Notes: generated by a model from the letters alone, not told the origin. A stretch of DNA of 64,000 nucleotides from DATFVJ01 sp963826515 (GCA_963826515.1 CAWGXI010000018.1:62001-126000), one strand, 5' to 3'; positions 35,323 to 44,548 are shown, numbered from the stretch's first letter. Made by a program: numbers and translations.

Positions 35323-36237
35323 GTGAAAATTCGCAGGACCCGTGTGCCGTTGTTCGCAACTGGTGCGGTGTTCTCGCTCATCGCGCTGTTCGCTGCGGGG
35401 TGCAGTAGCGGGTCGGGCTCAAGCACGAGCACGACGTCGGTAGGTACGCCGTCCGGCCAGGTCAGTTCGATCGCCGCCCAGGTGCCGGCCGCCATCAAGG
35501 CGAAGGGCATGCTCACCGTGGCCGCGGACGCCACGTACGCCCCGAACGAGTTCATCGGGTCCGACGGTCATACCGTGGTCGGCTGGGACGCTGACCTGGC
35601 GAAGGCGCTCGGGCAGGTGCTCGGCCTAAAGATCAACATGGTCAACGCGACGTTCGATACGATCATCCCCGGCCTCGAGTCAGGCAAGTACAACCTGGGA
35701 ATGTCGTCATTCACCGACACCAAGGAAAGGGAGAAGACGGTCGACTTCGTCACCTACTTCGTGGCCGGCACCTCTTTCTACGTCAAGTCAAGCGGCGGGC
35801 CGACCATCACGTCCCTGGCCGACCTGTGCGGGCGCAAAGTCGCGGTGGAGAAGGGCACGACACAGCAGGCGGACGCGGAGGCCCAGGCTGCCAAGTGCAA
35901 GTCGGGGGGTAAGGCAAACGCCAAAGTTTTGGTCTTCAACGACCAGAACGCCGTCAACCTGGCGCTGTCCTCGGGCCGGGCGGACGTGGCCATGGCCGAC
36001 TCGCCGGTGGCCGCCTACCAGGTGAAACAGTCGAACGGCGCGTTCAAGCTTTCGGGTCCGCCCTATGGCACCGCGCCGTACGGGATCGCGATCCCGAAGG
36101 ACAATGGGATGGCCAAGCCCGTGCTGGCCGCCCTGAAGCAGCTCATGGCAGATGGCACGTACGCGAAGATCCTTGACAAGTGGGGCGTGCAGGGCGGTGC
36201 CACTTCCAGCCCGGCAATCAACGGCGCGACCAGCTGA
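35323..36237 (+). CDS. Polar amino-acid ABC transporter substrate-binding lipoprotein
   Basis: 304 residues from GTG 35323 (GGGAGG upstream). Lipobox FAAGCSSGS near residue 26 anchors it to the outer membrane face. The SBP family 3 fold is clear: KGMLTVAADATYAPNEFIG, VVGWDADLAKALGQVLGLKI, FDTIIPGLESGKYNLGMSSF, TDTKEREKTVDFVTYFVAGT, KVAVEKGTTQQADAEAQAA and PYGIAIPKDNGMAKPVLAAL. It should deliver a glutamate-, glutamine- or arginine-like amino acid to the adjacent permease. First gene of a three-gene operon with the permease and ATPase. Confidence 0.93.
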   Translation: MKIRRTRVPLFATGAVFSLIALFAAGCSSGSGSSTSTTSVGTPSGQVSSIAAQVPAAIKAKGMLTVAADATYAPNEFIGSDGHTVVGWDADLAKALGQVLGLKINMVNATFDTIIPGLESGKYNLGMSSFTDTKEREKTVDFVTYFVAGTSFYVKSSGGPTITSLADLCGRKVAVEKGTTQQADAEAQAAKCKSGGKANAKVLVFNDQNAVNLALSSGRADVAMADSPVAAYQVKQSNGAFKLSGPPYGTAPYGIAIPKDNGMAKPVLAALKQLMADGTYAKILDKWGVQGGATSSPAINGATS

Positions 36238-36288
36238 CCGACCGCGCTCATCGGGTCCGGGCCCCATCAGCCGCAGCCGGAGCACAAG

Positions 36289-37260
36289 TTGACGACACCG
36301 CAAGCCTCCGAGAGCACCGGACAGGCCGGGCAGCCGGAGGAAATCCAGGCCGTCCCGGTCCGCCACCCGGGACGGTGGCTCGCTGCGGCCGTCGTGCTCG
36401 GCCTGGTCGCTATGTTCGTGCACACCCTGGTGACGAATCCGCGCTTCCAGTGGAACGTGATCCGGAGCTACTTCCTGTCCAGCCGGGTGCTTGATGGCCT
36501 GGAGATCACCATCCTGCTCACCGTGGTCGCTATGGCGATTGGCATCGTGCTCGGCGTGGTCCTCGCGGTCATGCGGCTGTCGGCGAACCCGCTGCTTTCC
36601 TGGGCGAGCTGGATTTACATCTGGTTCTTCCGGGGCACGCCGGTACTGGTCCAGCTGCTGTTCTGGTTCAACCTCGCTTTCCTGTACCCGCGCGTCTCGC
36701 TCGGTGTGCCGTTCGGGCCGTCATTCGTGCACGCCAACGCGAACGACCTGATCACCGCGCTCACCGCGGCGATCCTCGGGCTCGGGCTGAACGAGGGCGC
36801 CTACATGGCGGAGATCGTGCGCGCCGGCATTCTCTCGGTCGAGCATGGCCAGGTCGAGGCCGCGCAGGCGCTGGGAATGAGCAGGGCCAAGACCATGCGC
36901 CGGATCGTCCTGCCCCAGGCGATGCGCGTGATCATCCCGCCAACCGGTAACGAGACGATCTCGATGCTCAAGACCTCATCCCTGGCGAGCGTCATCACGG
37001 TCACCGAACTCCTTTACGCGGTCCAGCTCATCTACGCGGTGAACTTCAAGACGATCCCGCTCCTGATCGTGGCCAGCATCTGGTACCTGATCGCGACCTC
37101 GGTGCTCACGGTCGGCCAGTACTATATCGAGCGGCACTTCGCCCGCGGCTCCGCGCGAGAGCTGCCTCCAACCCCGTGGCAGCGGCTCCGCTCCCTGTTC
37201 ATGTTTCACGCCCCGGTGCCCGCGCCGCCGTCGCAGCTCCCCTCGCGGGAGGGACGGTGA
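36289..37260 (+). CDS. Polar amino-acid ABC transporter permease (HisM/GlnP type)
   Basis: 323 residues from TTG 36289, supported by GGAG six bases upstream and 51 bases after the binding-protein stop. After a 28-residue polar tail come five or more membrane helices; LDGLEITILLTVVAMAIGIV and IYIWFFRGTPVLVQLLFWFN are the usual opening segments. The EAA-type coupling loop EAAQALGMSRAKTMRRIVLP contacts the ATPase. The C-terminal 30 residues are Pro-rich. The stop overlaps the ATPase start (GTGA). Confidence 0.93.
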   Translation: MTTPQASESTGQAGQPEEIQAVPVRHPGRWLAAAVVLGLVAMFVHTLVTNPRFQWNVIRSYFLSSRVLDGLEITILLTVVAMAIGIVLGVVLAVMRLSANPLLSWASWIYIWFFRGTPVLVQLLFWFNLAFLYPRVSLGVPFGPSFVHANANDLITALTAAILGLGLNEGAYMAEIVRAGILSVEHGQVEAAQALGMSRAKTMRRIVLPQAMRVIIPPTGNETISMLKTSSLASVITVTELLYAVQLIYAVNFKTIPLLIVASIWYLIATSVLTVGQYYIERHFARGSARELPPTPWQRLRSLFMFHAPVPAPPSQLPSREGR

Positions 37261-38060
37261 GCACCCTTGCCGGGACGCCGCCGGTCCCAGCCGCGGGTGG
37301 CACGCCCATGGTGCTCGCGGAGCGCCTGCGCAAGAGCTTTGGTCGGCTCGAGGTGCTGCGTGGCATCGACCTTGAGGTGGCGCGCGGTGAAGTGGTGTGC
37401 ATCATCGGCCCGTCCGGCTCGGGCAAGTCGACCCTGCTGCGCTGTGTCAACCACCTGGAGAAGATCAATTCGGGGCGCCTGTGGGTCGATGGCGAACTGG
37501 TCGGCTACCGGCAGCGCGGTGGCAGGCTCTACGAGTTGCGTGAGCGGGAGATATGTGCGAAGCGGGCCCAGATCGGCATGGTCTTCCAGCAGTTCAACTT
37601 GTTCCCGCACATGACCGCCCTGGAGAACGTGATCGAGGCGCCGATCCGGGTGAAGGGCATATCGAAGGCCCAGGCGGCTGAGCTCGCCGGGCAGCTACTC
37701 GACCGCGCAGGCCTGAAGGACAAGGCGAGCGCGTACCCCAAGCAGCTGTCCGGTGGCCAGCAGCAGCGTGTCGCCATCGCCCGGGCGCTCGCCATGCAGC
37801 CGAAGCTCATGCTATTCGACGAGCCGACGAGCGCGCTTGACCCCGAGCTCGTCGGCGACGTGCTCGCGGTGATGCGCGATCTCGCCACCAGCGGGATGAC
37901 GATGATCGTAGTGACACATGAGATGGGGTTCGCCCGTGAGGTGGCAGATGCCCTGGTTTTCATGGACGAAGGAATCGTGGTCGAGGCGGGCCTGCCGCGC
38001 GAAGTGCTCAGCAACCCTCAGCACGAGCGGACCCGCGCTTTCCTGTCCAAGGTGCTCTGA
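37257..38060 (+). CDS. Polar amino-acid ABC transporter ATP-binding protein (GlnQ/HisP type)
   Basis: 267 residues from GTG 37257, overlapping the permease stop by four bases. Walker A IIGPSGSGKSTLLRCVNHLE, Q-loop MVFQQFNLFPHMTALENV, signature QLSGGQQQRVAIARALAM, Walker B LMLFDEPTSALDPELVG and H-loop VVTHEMGFAREVADALVFMD are all intact. A 25-residue segment between Walker A and the Q-loop (DGELVGYRQRGGRLYELRE) is slightly longer than usual. It powers uptake with the preceding two genes; a candidate carrier for glutamate-like or GABA-related amino acids given the catabolic neighbours. Confidence 0.95.
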   Translation: MSTLAGTPPVPAAGGTPMVLAERLRKSFGRLEVLRGIDLEVARGEVVCIIGPSGSGKSTLLRCVNHLEKINSGRLWVDGELVGYRQRGGRLYELREREICAKRAQIGMVFQQFNLFPHMTALENVIEAPIRVKGISKAQAAELAGQLLDRAGLKDKASAYPKQLSGGQQQRVAIARALAMQPKLMLFDEPTSALDPELVGDVLAVMRDLATSGMTMIVVTHEMGFAREVADALVFMDEGIVVEAGLPREVLSNPQHERTRAFLSKVL

Positions 38061-38065
38061 GGCCC

Positions 38066-38182
38066 AGGGCCAGGGCCGTACCGTGTTCTATGCCTCCCAC
38101 CGTGCTCGCGGAGGTCGAGCGGATCGCCGACCGGGTGGGCATCGTGCTGTCCGGCCACCTGGCGGTCGTGGTCCCTAGGTGC
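38066..38182 (+). pseudogene. C-terminal fragment of a drug-type ABC transporter ATPase
   Basis: Just after the ABC operon the sequence reads GRTVFYAS, then after a missing base VLAEVERIADRVGIVLSGHL and AVVVP. This is the H-loop region of DrrA/CcmA-type ATPases (T-V-x-x-x-(T/S)-H-x-L-x-E-V-E-x-x-(A/C)-D-R-V). It is not part of the neighbouring amino-acid ATPase, which is complete. Confidence 0.6.
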
Positions 38183-38229
38183 CGGGGAAAGAACCTGGTA
38201 GCCAAGGACCCAGAAGGAACCGTACCGCC

Positions 38230-39501
38230 ATGCCCTCGCCGCGACCCGACATCCCCGACCTGCTCGAGGTGGCCATCCCGCCCGGCAGCAAGGTGATCGC
38301 GGTCAGTGACCTGCACTTGCCCCCCGTCCGCACCGACGTGTCGGGGCGGTCCTGCGAGACACTGGCCCGCCGCCTGGCCGACGAGGCCGGGGCGCTCACC
38401 GTCGTGCTCGCCGGGGACGTGGTCGAACTGCTCGGCTCGCCCGGGGCGACGGCCACCGACATCCTGCGGGCACACGAGGACCTGTGCGCGGCGCTGACGG
38501 CGGTGACGCAGCGCGGCGGGCAGGTCGTGTACACGATCGGCAACCACGACGGGGACCTGGCCTGGGACGCCAAGGCGGCGGACGCGGTCCGGGAGCTGAC
38601 CGGGGCGCGGCTGTGCCTGGCCGCGGACCTGATCCTGGCCGACGGCAAGAAGATCAAGGTTGAGCATGGCCACCAGTTCGACCCCTACAACTGCTTCCAC
38701 GACGCGCGCAACGCGCTGGACACCCCGATCGGCCATCACATCGTCAGGGAGGTCATCCCCCGCATCGAGTGGCTGGGCCGAGGCTGGGTCGACGGCGCGC
38801 ACGAGATGGCCGACCCGACCGATTTCCCGTCTTTCGTCGGCTCCCGGCTCGTCTACCGCAAGCTGGGCCGCCACCTGTGGTGGCTGATCGCGATTCCGCT
38901 CGCCATCCTCATCCTGGTGCGGATACCCGAGTTCACCGACTTCAGGTCCCGCTATCCGGACACCAGCCTGTGGGTGCACCGGGGGGTGGTCCTCGGCTAC
39001 GGCGCGGTGGTCGATCTCATCGTCATCGCCGCCCTGGTCGTCGTCGTGGCCCGGCGCGCCTGGGTCTCGATCAGCGCGCTGGCGCTGGACGAGCGCGGCT
39101 ACGGGCAGAACCAGGCCGCGCGGCAGCGCGCCGCCGACCTGGTCGCCGACGGCTACTGTGGGTTCGTTTCCGGGCACACGCACCACCCGGAGCTGGCCGC
39201 CGCCGCGACCGGGTTCTACGCCAACTCAGGATCATGCACCTCGGTCGTCGAGGCGATCGGCGGGCACCTCGGCCTGCCTCCGGCGTACGTCCGCACCCAG
39301 CAGATCTGCTGGGTGGAAATCGCCGGGGGGAAGGCGGATCTAGTATCGGCCCGGGTCGAGCTGCCGGGCGCGACCAGGATGGAGCGGTTCGCCGCCCGCG
39401 GCCGCAACCCGCAAGCTGACACGCCAGTGCGGGTCGCCTCCTGGCCGGCCGGACCCGACTGGCCACCCGCGGGCAAGAAGGCCGGCCGCAAGAATGCCTA
39501 G
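38230..39501 (+). CDS. Metallophosphoesterase with two central membrane helices
   Basis: 423 residues from ATG 38230. Calcineurin-like motifs are VIAVSDLHLPPV (D-x-H), VVLAGDVVELLG (G-D), YTIGNHDGDLAW (G-N-H-D), KVEHGHQFDPYN and finally FVSGHTHHPELA (G-H-x-H). Two hydrophobic segments (WWLIAIPLAILILVRIP and YGAVVDLIVIAALVVVVA) lie between the fourth and fifth motifs, so the catalytic fold is interrupted by a membrane hairpin. The product is probably a membrane-bound phosphodiesterase or pyrophosphatase; substrate unknown. The C-terminus is basic. Confidence 0.82.
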   Translation: MPSPRPDIPDLLEVAIPPGSKVIAVSDLHLPPVRTDVSGRSCETLARRLADEAGALTVVLAGDVVELLGSPGATATDILRAHEDLCAALTAVTQRGGQVVYTIGNHDGDLAWDAKAADAVRELTGARLCLAADLILADGKKIKVEHGHQFDPYNCFHDARNALDTPIGHHIVREVIPRIEWLGRGWVDGAHEMADPTDFPSFVGSRLVYRKLGRHLWWLIAIPLAILILVRIPEFTDFRSRYPDTSLWVHRGVVLGYGAVVDLIVIAALVVVVARRAWVSISALALDERGYGQNQAARQRAADLVADGYCGFVSGHTHHPELAAAATGFYANSGSCTSVVEAIGGHLGLPPAYVRTQQICWVEIAGGKADLVSARVELPGATRMERFAARGRNPQADTPVRVASWPAGPDWPPAGKKAGRKNA

Positions 39502-39504
39502 TAG

Positions 39505-40113
39505 TTCTGCGATGATCAGAAAGTGCACGTCGTTCCAGCCGATCGCCGCAGCCGCCGCATCCTCGACGCCGGGCGAGTATGATGCCGCGGTGTCGTACAG
39601 GGTCTGCACGTTCTGGCCGAACCTGGCGGCATACGAGACGTCGGGTGAGCCGCCGCCTGCTGGCAGCCGCCGATGACGCCGATCACCGTTCCTTCGCCGG
39701 TGGCCGCGTCGATGCCAGTCAGGAACGGGCCGCCGCTGGTGCCGCTGGTGCAGCCGGCGCAGTCGAACTGCAGCTGGCTGGCGCTGAACGCGATGGGTGC
39801 GGTTCTGGCAGCTGACCGGCTGTTCTTGGGTGCCCGGGTAGCCGATCACCCGCACGGCGCCGGTGGCCGGCTGGCCGATGCCCTGCCGCTCGGCGCCGGT
39901 GAGGTTTTCGATCTTGGTGGCGCTGCCGGGCTGCGCGACGGCGAGGAAGGCCACGTCGTCGTCGGGATCGGCGGCAAGGGCCCACGCCGGGTCGGCGAGG
40001 ATGCGGGTGACGGTCCAGACCCCGTAGGGGGCAGTGCCATCGTCGTAGCCGGGCGCACGCTTGCCACGCCGTTGATCATCCATGACGGACCGGCCCGGTG
40101 CACAGAGCGGCAA
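39505..40113 (-). pseudogene. Trypsin-like serine protease gene with two frame changes
   Basis: Three minus-strand frames in order give one S1-like protease: ILADPAWALAADPDDDVAFL with AVQPG-like strands and GAVRVIGYPGTQEQPVSCQN; then TAPIAFSASQLQFDCAGCTS and GTSGGPFLTGIDAATGEGTV (the G-x-S-G-G active-site serine) ending GVIGGCQQ; then SPDVSYAARFGQNVQTLYDT. The D-D-D-V-A-F-L segment holds the catalytic Asp. Frame changes lie near 39798 and 39660. The N-terminal His region was not found upstream of 40113 in readable form. Confidence 0.65.
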
Positions 40114-40227
40114 GCCCGCGTTCGCCCCGGCCTTGGGCCAAGGTCAGCGGCCCGGAAGTCCGCCGGCACCGCGGCCTTGGGCCCGGTCAGCGGCGGTGCG
40201 GTCGCCGAGCTCGGCGCGGCTGCGCGT

Positions 40228-41322
40228 TCACGGCCGTGGCAAGCCGGCATACAGCCGCGGTGATGCCCAGGTGAGCATCTTGGGCACGGCGGGGATCCAG
40301 GCCGCGAAGGTGTGCCCCACTCTCGGGACCAGCACCACGGGGACCCGCTCGACTGGGCGAAGCAGCGTGGACATGGTCCGCGCGCTCAGTACATCCGCGT
40401 GGTCGGACTTACCTGCCATCAGCCAGAACGCGGGCAGCGGCTGGCCCGCTCCGTGCCTCTCCGCGAGCCACATCGGGTCATTGGCGAGCCGTGCGACCGC
40501 GTTGCCGGAGAATGGGTCGGTGCCGTCGATGGGCAGCGGCTGGAAGTAGCCGCTCATCGAGGCGGCGGCACCGTAGCTCGCCGGGTGCCGCAACGCGAGG
40601 TTCGCGGCGCAGAAACCGCCCTCCGAGTAACCGGCGATACCCCAGTGCGGCCCGAGGGGCTGAGCACGGAAAACGGCCACCACGTCGGCCGGCACGTCGA
40701 CAGTGAGGTAGGTGTCAGTCTGCGGCCCGGGCCGCCCGTTCAGGCACTGCGAGGACGGCATCTGCACGCCGCCATTGATATCGGGCATCACCAGGATCAT
40801 GGGGAGAGCGTGGTGCTTGCTGACGAGGGTATCGAGCGCACTCGTGACGTGCAGGGCACCCACCCAGTCGTAGGGTTGCCCGGGTGAGCCGTGGATGAGT
40901 TCCATGACGGGGAACCGGAAACTGGCATAACGGCCCTGGAAGTACTGCGGCGGCAGGTAGACCAGGCCGGTCCTATTGATCTGGCTCTCCTGCCCTGCCA
41001 GGTCGAGACTGATCAGGCGGCCGTTCTTGGCGGCGTCAGGTCCGCCGGCGACCTGCTGTAGCCTGCCGGGCGGTGGGACCTCCGGCAGCGTGATCACACC
41101 AGGCTGCGCGCCGGTGACGTCGGTGACGATGTTCCCCCAGGTCTGGTAATAGTCGTAGAACCTGTTGACCGCGGCCATCCCGAAGAGCGCGGCAGCGACG
41201 AACGACATCGCCGCCACGGCGATCCTGACGGCAACGTACTTGCTCCGCCGCTGCAGGTAGGTTCCTGCCGCGAAGACGGCGACGAAGAGACCGAAAATGA
41301 CGTAGCTCTGTGGCCCGAACAC
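40228..41322 (-). CDS. Membrane-anchored esterase of the Ag85/PF00756 type
   Basis: 364 residues. Two N-terminal membrane helices (VIFGLFVAVFAAGTYLQ and IAVAAMSFVAAALFGMAAV) precede an extracytoplasmic alpha/beta hydrolase. VYLPPQYFQG, FPVMELIHGSPGQPYDWVGA and LPMILVMPDINGG lead to the nucleophile elbow WGIAGYSEGGFCAANLAL (G-x-S-x-G). FWLMAGKSDHADVLSARTMS and VGHTFAAW supply the acid and histidine. Overall layout matches the membrane-linked esterases related to mycolyltransferases; mycolate transfer is not implied. The gene is preceded on its own strand by repeats. Confidence 0.85.
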   Translation of the reverse strand: MFGPQSYVIFGLFVAVFAAGTYLQRRSKYVAVRIAVAAMSFVAAALFGMAAVNRFYDYYQTWGNIVTDVTGAQPGVITLPEVPPPGRLQQVAGGPDAAKNGRLISLDLAGQESQINRTGLVYLPPQYFQGRYASFRFPVMELIHGSPGQPYDWVGALHVTSALDTLVSKHHALPMILVMPDINGGVQMPSSQCLNGRPGPQTDTYLTVDVPADVVAVFRAQPLGPHWGIAGYSEGGFCAANLALRHPASYGAAASMSGYFQPLPIDGTDPFSGNAVARLANDPMWLAERHGAGQPLPAFWLMAGKSDHADVLSARTMSTLLRPVERVPVVLVPRVGHTFAAWIPAVPKMLTWASPRLYAGLPRP

Positions 41323-41822
41323 CGCTTTCCACGTCCTGCTCTAGACGACGACCCGGGGTGCGGTAATGACGAGGACTGCAGTGTAGTCTCGCGCGGCCTG
41401 CGCGTAGACGACACGAGAGAGCGCGCCGGCTAAGCCGCGGCTAAGCCGCGGCTAAGCCGCGGCTAAGCCGGCGCAGCTTGCGCATCAGGGCGTGGACCAG
41501 TCCCGCCGCCCTGCGGGGCGGCGGGAGTGGTAAGGCCAGCCGCCGCGCCGGTGTCCAAAACGCTGCGCCGGGCGCTGCTAACCCGGTGGTCCATCGCGCG
41601 TGCCGACGCGAACGGAGGCCGCCCCAGCCTGTGGCTGCGCGCTCTCGACAGATTCGGCCTCGGCTTCGACTCGTGATCCGGCCTGCGGCCGGACATCTTT
41701 TCGCTCTCCATAGCTTGCTGACCTGCGCGGAGGTTACGATGATCAACTGGGCGGGCTACCGTTCGCCCAAGTTGCGCCGCCGGCCCTCCATGGGGTGCGG
41801 GCACGAGGGGGAGGGAGACGCC
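41323..41822. other. Intergenic stretch with an 11-bp tandem repeat
   Basis: Between the divergent esterase and permease genes. It contains four copies of ggctaagccgc (41429-41472). Several short open frames exist but none looks coding. The permease ribosome binding site GGGAGG at about 41812-41817 closes the region. Confidence 0.5.
41429..41472. repeat. 11-bp tandem repeat, four copies
   Basis: ggctaagccgc is repeated four times head to tail between divergent genes; each unit is nearly self-complementary (gcggctaagccgc), so the array can also fold into small hairpins. Confidence 0.8.
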
Positions 41823-43397
41823 ATGGGCGTCGCCGATCAAGCTTCTGTGCCGGTGGATCGGCCTGGGGAGAAGGGGCTCAAGACCGGTGCGCTCGGTCTC
41901 ATGTCCGGCATCGTGATCGGTGTCGCGTCGACAGCGCCCGCCTACAGCCTCGCCGCCACCCTTGGCCTGGTGGTCGTGGCGGTCGGCCTGCAGTCACCAG
42001 CGGTGGCCGTGCTCGCGTTCATCCCGATGTTCCTGACCTCGATCGGCTACAGCGAGCTGAACAAGGCCGACCCGGACTGCGGCACCACCTTCACCTGGGC
42101 GACGAGGGCGTTTGGCCCGCGGACCGGCTGGATCGGTGGCTGGGCGATCGTCGCCGCCGACGTGCTTGTCATGGCGAGCCTCGCGCAGGTGGCGGGCCAG
42201 TACGTGTTCCTGCTCTTCAACGCGAAGAGCATTGGCACCAACCCGACCAGCGGCTGGGTGCTGCTCGTCGGCGTCCTTTGGATCATCGCGATGACCTACA
42301 TCTGCTACCGGGGAATCGAGGTCTCGGCGAACTTCCAGAAGGCACTGCTCAGCATCGAGGTCGTCATGTTGCTGGTGCTCTCGATCGTTGCGCTGGTCAG
42401 GGTCGGTACCGGCCACCACCCGCCCGAGTCGATCACCCCGGCGCTGTCCTGGTTCAACCCGTTCCACGCGAACATATCGTCGTTCGTCTCCGGCCTCGTG
42501 CTGATGCTGTTTATCTACTGGGGCTGGGACACCGCCGTCTCGATCAACGAGGAGACTGCCGAGCGTGACAAGACGCCGGGCCAGGCCGCGATCATCTCGA
42601 CCATCCTGCTGCTCGTCACCTACGCGCTTGTGATCGTCTCGGCCCAGTCATTCGCCGGAGTCGGCACGACCGGCATCGGGCTGGCCAACCCGAACAATGT
42701 CAGCGACGTGCTGTCGGTGCTCGGCGGCGCGGTGTTCGGTACCTCCGGATTCGGCTCATTCCTGAGCCACCTGCTCCTCCTCATGGTGCTCAGCTCGGCG
42801 GCGGCCTCCACCCAGACGACGATCCTGCCGACCGCGCGTACCACCCTCTCCATGGCCGTCTACAAGGCGCTGCCCGCGATCTTCATGAAGATGCATGGCC
42901 GCTATCTCACGCCCACGGTGTCGACGATCGTCATGGGCGCGGTCTCGATCGCCTTCTACGTCCCGATGAACTACTTGTCGGGTGGGAACCTGATCGCCGA
43001 CGCGGTCACTGCGATCGGCCTTTACATCGCCTTCTACTACGGCCTGACCGGCTTTGCCTGCATCTGGTACTACCGCTCGACGCTGCTCCGCAACTCACGG
43101 GACCTCTGGATGCGTGGCATCCTGCCGGCTCTTGGCGGTGTCATGCTGTACGGCGCCGGGATCTGGAGCCTTTGGAGCGACTGGGACGTCGCCACGGACA
43201 ACAGCTATACCTCGTGGCTGATGCCGTTCCCGCCGTACTGGCGGATCGGCGGCGTCTTCATGATCGCGTTCGTGGCGCTGCTGATCGGCGTCGCGGTGAT
43301 GATCGCCTTGCGGTTCACTCAGCCAGCCTTCTTCAAGGGGGAGACGCTCAGCCGGGCGACGCCGACGATGGTGCCCGAGCCAGGTGCCGAGGTCTGA
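41823..43397 (+). CDS. APC-superfamily amino-acid permease
   Basis: 524 residues from ATG 41823, with GGGAGG six bases upstream (the open frame continues upstream without support). Twelve or so membrane helices; the first is GLMSGIVIGVASTAPAYSLA, with the unwound G-x-A-S-T-x-P motif that binds substrate. FTWATRAFGPRTGWIGGWAI and INEETAERDKTPGQAAIIS are further APC features. Most similar in style to the large actinobacterial APC permeases for basic or branched amino acids, GABA or polyamines. Near the putrescine/GABA genes, but in its own transcription unit; substrate is inference. Confidence 0.9.
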   Translation: MGVADQASVPVDRPGEKGLKTGALGLMSGIVIGVASTAPAYSLAATLGLVVVAVGLQSPAVAVLAFIPMFLTSIGYSELNKADPDCGTTFTWATRAFGPRTGWIGGWAIVAADVLVMASLAQVAGQYVFLLFNAKSIGTNPTSGWVLLVGVLWIIAMTYICYRGIEVSANFQKALLSIEVVMLLVLSIVALVRVGTGHHPPESITPALSWFNPFHANISSFVSGLVLMLFIYWGWDTAVSINEETAERDKTPGQAAIISTILLLVTYALVIVSAQSFAGVGTTGIGLANPNNVSDVLSVLGGAVFGTSGFGSFLSHLLLLMVLSSAAASTQTTILPTARTTLSMAVYKALPAIFMKMHGRYLTPTVSTIVMGAVSIAFYVPMNYLSGGNLIADAVTAIGLYIAFYYGLTGFACIWYYRSTLLRNSRDLWMRGILPALGGVMLYGAGIWSLWSDWDVATDNSYTSWLMPFPPYWRIGGVFMIAFVALLIGVAVMIALRFTQPAFFKGETLSRATPTMVPEPGAEV

Positions 43398-43495
43398 AGG
43401 TCCCGGCCGGCCCCGCAGGCTGCCGCAGCGGCAGGCGTCACGGGTGATTCTGCCCACCGGGGGTTACGCTGGATTACAACCTCGGGGGTGAGGAG

Positions 43496-44005
43496 ATGTT
43501 CTGGCAATACTTAGTCGAGATCCGGCTATGGTTCGCGATCCTGGTCGCGGCGGCGCTGGTGGGATTCGGGTACGGAGCCTGCTGGCTGCTGGTGGGCCGC
43601 CCGTCGAGGAAGCATTGGGCCAGGGCGGAGCGCAAGGCGGAAGCTCGCCTCGGCGATACGAACCGGCTTGCAAGGGCGAACAGCCTGCTGGAGGCAGAAG
43701 TAGCCAAGCTTCGGCGCGAGCACGTGGAGCAGGAAGAAGAACTCAACCTGGCGCGCAGCCGCGAGCGCGTTCTGGTTGCGTCGCAACGACCGCAGCCGGA
43801 CGATGCAACGACGCCCATGAAGGCATTGGACCCTGCGGTCTCGCAGATCAATGGGCAGCAAGATGGCTCTGGCGGCGGCTCTGGCGGCGGCGCGGACAGC
43901 CGCCCGGACCGCCGCCCGGACCGCCGCCCGGACTCTGGAGTGGCTGGCGATCCCGACGCGTCGACCGTGGTCTGGATGCGGCCGCTCAAGCCGCCGAGAT
44001 CTTGA
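43496..44005 (+). CDS. Membrane-anchored coiled-coil protein, unknown
   Basis: 169 residues from ATG 43496 with GAGGAG directly upstream. An N-terminal helix (IRLWFAILVAAALVGFGYGA) is followed by a coiled coil of about 60 residues (NSLLEAEVAKLRREHVEQEE) and a low-complexity tail of Gly-Ser and Arg-Pro-Asp repeats, the latter from a 12-bp tandem repeat near 43905-43940. It resembles small LAPA-less scaffold proteins of actinomycetes. No family is recognised. Confidence 0.6.
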   Translation: MFWQYLVEIRLWFAILVAAALVGFGYGACWLLVGRPSRKHWARAERKAEARLGDTNRLARANSLLEAEVAKLRREHVEQEEELNLARSRERVLVASQRPQPDDATTPMKALDPAVSQINGQQDGSGGGSGGGADSRPDRRPDRRPDSGVAGDPDASTVVWMRPLKPPRS

Positions 44006-44075
44006 CGATCGTGGTGCAGATTCCGTCAAATGAGCGGGGCAAAGCACCACGATCATCAGAAATGCGCCCGGGAAA

Positions 44076-44096
44076 CCCCTGGCTTCAGCCATGGGG
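44076..44096 (+). ncRNA. IS605-type right-end/omega-RNA-like hairpin, left copy
   Basis: CCCC-T-GGC-ttca-GCC-A-T-GGGG forms a stem with one bulged T. It is followed by aggaac. The same structure appears after the TnpB remnant at 44549, with the T-A pair replaced by C-G. In IS200/IS605 elements such a hairpin marks the right end and the scaffold of the TnpB guide RNA. Its presence upstream of tnpB is unusual. Confidence 0.45.
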
Positions 44097-44146
44097 AGGA
44101 ACTGGCGCGCCTCACTTCACAAAGCCGCAGGGCAGAATGTGATGCA

Positions 44147-44540
44147 TGGCGCAGCAGGTCAAGCGGGCGGACAAGTACCGCTTCTACCCGGCCGGCGCGC
44201 AGGCTCAGGAGCTTGGGCGGACGTAGTACCCCAGGTTCAAGTCGCGGAAGCATTCCCGCGCGTCGGCGGAGTACACCCGGTCCGCGTTCCGGTGGCGCGA
44301 CGGGCATCTGTGGCTCGCCAAGATGGGCGCGCCGCTGGAGCGGCGGAACCGGCTGGCCACGGCGCAGCGGCGGCTCGCCCGCAAGGCCAGCGGCTCGGCC
44401 AGCCGGGCGAAGGCGCGGGTCAAGGCCGCGCGTGCCCACGCGCGGATCGCCAACCGCCGGCGCGACCATCTGCACAAAGACCCCAGCCGCGTAAGCGGGG
44501 CGGGCAGTCGTCGGCGAAGCAGGAACCCCAGCGGGTGACC
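44147..44540 (+). pseudogene. IS605-family TnpB remnant with internal deletions
   Basis: ATG 44147 opens QQVKRADKYRFYPAGAQAQE, the usual TnpB start, and stops after 26 residues. Another frame gives FKSRKHSRASAEYTRSAFRW and DGHLWLAKM, then LERRNRLATAQRRLARKASG and RVKAARAHARIANRRRDHLH, the lysine/arginine-rich helix preceding the RuvC part. The RuvC and zinc-finger regions are missing. It has therefore lost nuclease activity. Confidence 0.75.
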
Positions 44541-44548
44541 GCGGGAAT

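Noticed and set aside
38008..39186. 392-codon minus-strand open frame opposite the phosphoesterase
   Set aside because: Shadow frame of a gene with intact catalytic motifs; low-complexity Gly/Arg/Val content and no domain.
41441..41746. Minus-strand frames upstream of the APC permease
   Set aside because: Partly encoded by the 11-bp repeat, no domain, no ribosome binding site.
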